Below, piece after piece: positions 29,601-32,194 of a DNA stretch of 32,194 bases (its first letter is position 1; every line of letters begins with the position of its first letter). The position numbers and the translations under genes are program-made. The stretch comes from Lentilactobacillus hilgardii DSM 20176 = ATCC 8290 (GTDB lineage Bacteria > Bacillota > Bacilli > Lactobacillales > Lactobacillaceae): positions 1 to 32,194 of the forward strand of contig NZ_GG669998.1 of the NCBI RefSeq assembly GCF_000159315.1. The letters are read 5' to 3'. A model generated the notes under the pieces. It saw only the letters and a list, made by a program, of their open reading frames with translations. It had not been told where the DNA came from and searched no databases.

Positions 29601-32188
29601 AGAATAAATACGGTAAAGGATCCGTTCAAGTTGAAAAGTTGCAGAAGGAAAAGAAAGAAGCACTTGAAAAACAACATCTTAAATTTGCTACGAAAGTAAC
29701 TGCTAAGGAAGCCGAACTGCATACTACCTTAGCTGGCCAGATTAAACTGTCTACTAATAAGATTGCTAAAGATTATAAAACGCTCACTGAAAAGAGTAAA
29801 AAATATTCCAAAGAAAAAATGATTAAATTGGTGGCTAATGCCGATGAAGAGCAAAAGTCTGTCAGTAAAAAAGCCAACGATGAATATCATAGTGTCTATA
29901 ACGCTGCTTGGAAGAAATATAAAAATACAGTTAAAGTAGCAGATGAAGAGTACAAGGGAAATAGTTCGGCTGCCAAGGCACAACGCCAAAAAATTATTGA
30001 GGAGGCTCGTAAACAAAGAATTGGTGTGATTAATCATGCCGATAAACAAAAAAACGATTCAATCACTAAAGCAAAACAGCAGTCTGATAAGGTTTACGAT
30101 TATGCGCATAATCAAAATCAGAAGGTAACAGCTCAGGCTGTTTCTCAATATGAGAGTATTAAGAAAAATAATTCCAAAACCAAAGACAATTACAGTCTCT
30201 CCTGGCATGGCATCTGGAAGTCAGTTGGTAATTGGATTGGAAAATTAGTTAATGGGATGAATAAGAATGCCATTTCAGCCCAGAATAAGGTCTTTAAACA
30301 ATACGGTGGTTCACAAACCCTAGATCAGATTCCAACGGTAGCCTGGGCAACAGGTACCGGATTATTGAAAAATGGTTTATTAACCCAACCAGTTTTGGCT
30401 AAGCTTAACGATGGTCACGATTCACCAGAAACACATAATAAAGAAATCATTGTCCACGCAGATGGGCAATTAGAACCAGTTGAAGGTAAAGATACTCACC
30501 GGTTCCTAGAAGCTGGTTCCGGCGTTTTAAATGCTACAGAGTCTAAGATGTTAATGGCTTTAAATGGCATGCAGCACTTTGCGTCAGGTACTGGTTTATT
30601 TGGTGGTATCGGGAAACTCTTTAAAGGCATTTGGGGTTCTTTAAAGCAGAAGTTGTCAGCGTTATCTCATATTGCTAAGCATTCTGATGCAACCTTCAAA
30701 CAAGCTTTTCAACCTAACTTTGGCGATATAAAGGGAACTGTTGGAGAGAACTTTGCCAATATGTTTGGCAAACGCGACAAGCAACAGGGTTCGGTTTGGT
30801 GGGATACTGCCTGGAATATGCTACATGGCATGGTTTCCGAAGGCGGTGGTCAGACTGATTCAGCATTTTTGAATGAAGCTAAGAAATTGGCAAATCGTGC
30901 CCATCACCGATATTCTGAAGGCTCTAATGTCCGCTTAGGACCGAATTATTATGATTGTTCTGGCTTAGTTTATGAGACTTTGAAACACATGGGAATTACA
31001 GTTCCTGGTGGCTCGACTACTGTCCCTGAATACAACTTTTCTAAGCCTGTATCTTGGAAGAATGCGAAGACTGGTGATTTAGCGTTCTTCGGTCGTAGAG
31101 GAAGTCAACACGTTGGTATTGTGGTTGATAATAGTGGCTCTGGGCATATGTTCAGTGCCGAAAATCCAAAGGACGGGATTAAATATTCTACCATCAAGGG
31201 ATTCGGTGATTTTGTTGGGATCCGAAGAGTACCTGGATTAATTGACAAAGTTAAAAAGTCAACTAAATCTCATAAACAAAGCTCCGGATTACAAGCACTA
31301 GTAAAGTCACAATTAAAGAATTCTGGAGTTTGGGGTTGGGTATCAAAGAACTTAAAACCATTATGGCAAAAACTGTTTGGTAGTTTAAGTAGTTTTGGAT
31401 TAAGTGGCGATGTGGCGGCTAGAGCCAAAACCTTAGCAAAAGCGTTGAAAAAACTAGATCCACGCGCAACCAAGGCAGGAATTGCTGCAATCCTTGGCAA
31501 TTGGGAATTTGAGTCGGGATTAAATCCTAATGCAAGAAATTCATCTGGTGGAGCTTCTGGGCTTGGGCAGTGGTTAGGTGGTAGACTGAATCATTTGAAA
31601 TCATATGCTCATCGTCATGGTGAAAACTGGCGCAATGCAGCTACCCAATTAAAGTTTGCGTTAAGCGATGACAGTTCTGATTCTTCTGTATTTAAACGAA
31701 TCCTCGAGGGTCACGGTTCGATCACTTCGTTAGCTAGTCAGTTTTCTGAAGATTGGGAACGTGGTGGCTATACGGGGCAACACGTTAACGGTGCGAAGAA
31801 AGTTGCTAATTATTTAGGATATGCGAATGGCGGCTTAGTTGATCAAGAACAGTTAATTAAAGTAGCCGAACGTAATAAACCGGAAACCATCATTCCATGG
31901 GATATTAATAAACGAGGACGAGCCTATGAATTGCTAGCTGATACTATGGCTCATTTTAAGCAAACAGATCAGCACACCAACCAATCAAGTAATTCAGATG
32001 GTCAGGCTGTCAAAAGACTTGAAGCTAAGTTTGATACAATGATTAAACTTATGAGTCAATTGGTCGATGGCCAAAACAATCCGATTCCGGCAGTAGTGAC
32101 TGACAAGCAAGTTGTTCAGGCAGTCAATAAGCATAACAAACGAACAACGGCTAAGAATAATTGGGGAAGAGGTGTAACCTTTGGCTAA
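26612..32188 (+). CDS. Tape measure protein with NlpC/P60 and tail lysozyme domains
   Basis: Sets tail length and helps DNA enter the cell. It has 1858 residues. An N-terminal coiled-coil (about 30-270) comes first, then a TP901-type core (about 300-680, with QSKxx-like GTGLRKIITSLAAP), a Gly-zipper hydrophobic stretch (about 840-890), and a long Lys-rich coiled coil (about 900-1190). An NlpC/P60 peptidase domain follows (about 1415-1540) with C1449 in YDCSGL and H1500 in QHVGIV. A phage tail lysozyme domain (about 1600-1740) has Glu 1632/1634 in NWEFESGL. At the usual 1.5 A per residue the tail would be near 280 nm. ATG overlaps the T stop. Confidence 0.95.
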   Translation: MATINDVMSTSIRLDAVQPARSLKTLTNYIKANTNAWRSQEVALKPSGDKLDALKTRYQGISEEIKGYNLKIDELKRRQSGLDQTTNQGSEKYAKYANQIAKAQEKIAGLNDQQSKAEKQFEYLNSGLSGLQRNYHNLNQVTNSYVDALKAQGKINQAGQVKLKGLKEGLNSLSDQYRLQNSELSKNSQAYKQAQLAYEKQQNVVNRLANDTHKNADEYVQEKEKLNQLKGSLDIANEAFNTQQVRVNKTATSLANVRSDVVKYDLQVGHMSDAMVRLGDKANIAKNKFKNSFGSIKGSLLGASVAMGTLGAAAFSGAKKATELQNVYKVNQNLLVTGGDKAKTAIKTVTEMQKDGAKYALKYGVSQKEIADQYQDLIKRGHTGAESLAVMKTELQASVASGDDFKDVVKVSSQAIEAFGMKTNNTAKMMHNTKRVVNALAYSADMTATDFHSLGKGMEYVGDSANNAGFSIEQTSAALGELSNHGLEADKAGTGLRKIITSLAAPTNSAMGALNEIGIKSTKIFQTANGNFKTLPAIFKIIEEHTKKLGGADTARIFKNVFGQTGMQAAQILAKYNGQLADLTNNVSKASKAGTYVQRLANKNAQTAQMSQKRFKQAWDQLSIMFGSKLLPYMTKAANQMTKLFGEKGFQKDIGKTATLTAHVAGGIANIGIFAVKHYEGVKRFGEALAAIWAVGKVYKYFKIFSDLTSVFSGQKLKVNRLTSAYDDQTLAIERNTKAKEANVDAGNETSTVDDIADNAGGEGKVAEDAEKDGKTAIHDIDDTSKVTEDTGKIGRFAKLAEKFKGVSKFGKVVAGSVGVLDVLNSATDLIGMKKKSAGSHIGAATGSLGGTAAGAAIGTAILPGIGTAVGAGLGGLVGEGVGRKFGKAIQKGLSAQKIHVPKLSAKSSFKKLSDEATSYYKNREAQDKKNLQLLYKNGDITKKEYEKRLQIIKDEGSKANRLTLMSQKDQQAIAKYYAQSRQRLTESWNEKILKAENKYGKGSVQVEKLQKEKKEALEKQHLKFATKVTAKEAELHTTLAGQIKLSTNKIAKDYKTLTEKSKKYSKEKMIKLVANADEEQKSVSKKANDEYHSVYNAAWKKYKNTVKVADEEYKGNSSAAKAQRQKIIEEARKQRIGVINHADKQKNDSITKAKQQSDKVYDYAHNQNQKVTAQAVSQYESIKKNNSKTKDNYSLSWHGIWKSVGNWIGKLVNGMNKNAISAQNKVFKQYGGSQTLDQIPTVAWATGTGLLKNGLLTQPVLAKLNDGHDSPETHNKEIIVHADGQLEPVEGKDTHRFLEAGSGVLNATESKMLMALNGMQHFASGTGLFGGIGKLFKGIWGSLKQKLSALSHIAKHSDATFKQAFQPNFGDIKGTVGENFANMFGKRDKQQGSVWWDTAWNMLHGMVSEGGGQTDSAFLNEAKKLANRAHHRYSEGSNVRLGPNYYDCSGLVYETLKHMGITVPGGSTTVPEYNFSKPVSWKNAKTGDLAFFGRRGSQHVGIVVDNSGSGHMFSAENPKDGIKYSTIKGFGDFVGIRRVPGLIDKVKKSTKSHKQSSGLQALVKSQLKNSGVWGWVSKNLKPLWQKLFGSLSSFGLSGDVAARAKTLAKALKKLDPRATKAGIAAILGNWEFESGLNPNARNSSGGASGLGQWLGGRLNHLKSYAHRHGENWRNAATQLKFALSDDSSDSSVFKRILEGHGSITSLASQFSEDWERGGYTGQHVNGAKKVANYLGYANGGLVDQEQLIKVAERNKPETIIPWDINKRGRAYELLADTMAHFKQTDQHTNQSSNSDGQAVKRLEAKFDTMIKLMSQLVDGQNNPIPAVVTDKQVVQAVNKHNKRTTAKNNWGRGVTFG

Positions 32189-32194
32189 TAACGA
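32181..32194 (+). CDS. Start of the next tail gene (probably distal tail protein), cut by the window
   Basis: A TTG at 32181 within the end of the tape measure gene reads Met-Ala-Asn-Asn and runs off the window. AGAGGTG stands six bases before it. The distal tail (Dit) gene normally follows the tape measure gene in this family, and such overlap is usual. Only four codons are visible. Confidence 0.4.

Overview
The window is the left part of an integrated temperate siphophage (HK97-type head, long non-contractile tail) in a low-GC Gram-positive host. The best fit is a member of the Lactobacillaceae. The evidence is strong AGGAGG ribosome binding sites, many TTG and GTG starts, AT-rich codon use, and a gene set typical of lactobacillus prophages (DUF771, DUF1351, DUF669, YopX, DUF1056, DUF806, P27 terminase with an adjacent HNH nuclease). 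The host species cannot be told from the sequence. Host DNA is visible only at the far left: a terminator and a tRNA-Thr(GGT) gene whose 3' end is the attachment site. The right end of the prophage (tail tip, lysis, attR) lies outside the window.

Layout. (1) 190-1600: tRNA/attL, direct repeats that look like integrase arm sites, and a tyrosine integrase on the minus strand. (2) 1862-5189: a cargo or lysogenic-conversion region holding an uncharacterised two-TM protein on the plus strand and, on the minus strand, an uncharacterised cytosolic protein, two secreted proteins and a small acidic protein. Two intergenic gaps here carry tRNA T-arm/acceptor-like folds on the minus strand, and two others carry terminators facing the plus strand. 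(3) 5188-6299: the genetic switch, with a LexA-like S24 repressor and a Cro-like protein diverging from a promoter pair covered by four copies of a 16-bp palindrome, consensus ATACGAAAATTCGTAT. (4) 6338-13547: early genes: DUF771, two tiny membrane proteins, a counter-oriented YozE-like gene, DUF1351, a Sak4-like ATPase, a helicase, a DUF669 protein with an SSB-like acidic tail, and a D5/P4-type primase-helicase. The 13549-13793 gap that follows holds seven copies of an 11-bp iteron and is the best candidate origin. (5) 13816-17434: VRR-NUC nuclease, YopX, several very small genes (one frameshifted), two uncharacterised genes where a late regulator often sits, and an HNH nuclease. (6) 17435-18089: a 650-bp non-coding, repeat-rich stretch, probably holding the terminase recognition/cos region and the late promoter. 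(7) 18090-32194: packaging, head, connector and tail genes, ending in a 1858-residue tape measure protein with two peptidoglycan hydrolase domains and the first codons of the next tail gene.

How it works together. The repressor, expressed from a promoter carrying its own operator, keeps the rightward promoter off in the lysogen, while the left-arm cargo and possibly the YozE-like gene can be expressed. After induction the rightward operon replicates the genome (primase-helicase, helicase, Sak4-like recombinase, SSB-like DUF669) from the iteron region. The late operon then packages and builds the particle.

The sequence shows signs of small lesions. terL, the tail chaperone gene and a 38-codon gene each carry a one-base frame disruption. 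Either the prophage is decaying or the assembly has indels. The most unusual signals are the paired tRNA-mimic folds in the lysogeny region, a strong intrinsic terminator inside the tail chaperone T frame, the canonical C CCA AAA slip site before it, and the dense repeats upstream of terS.
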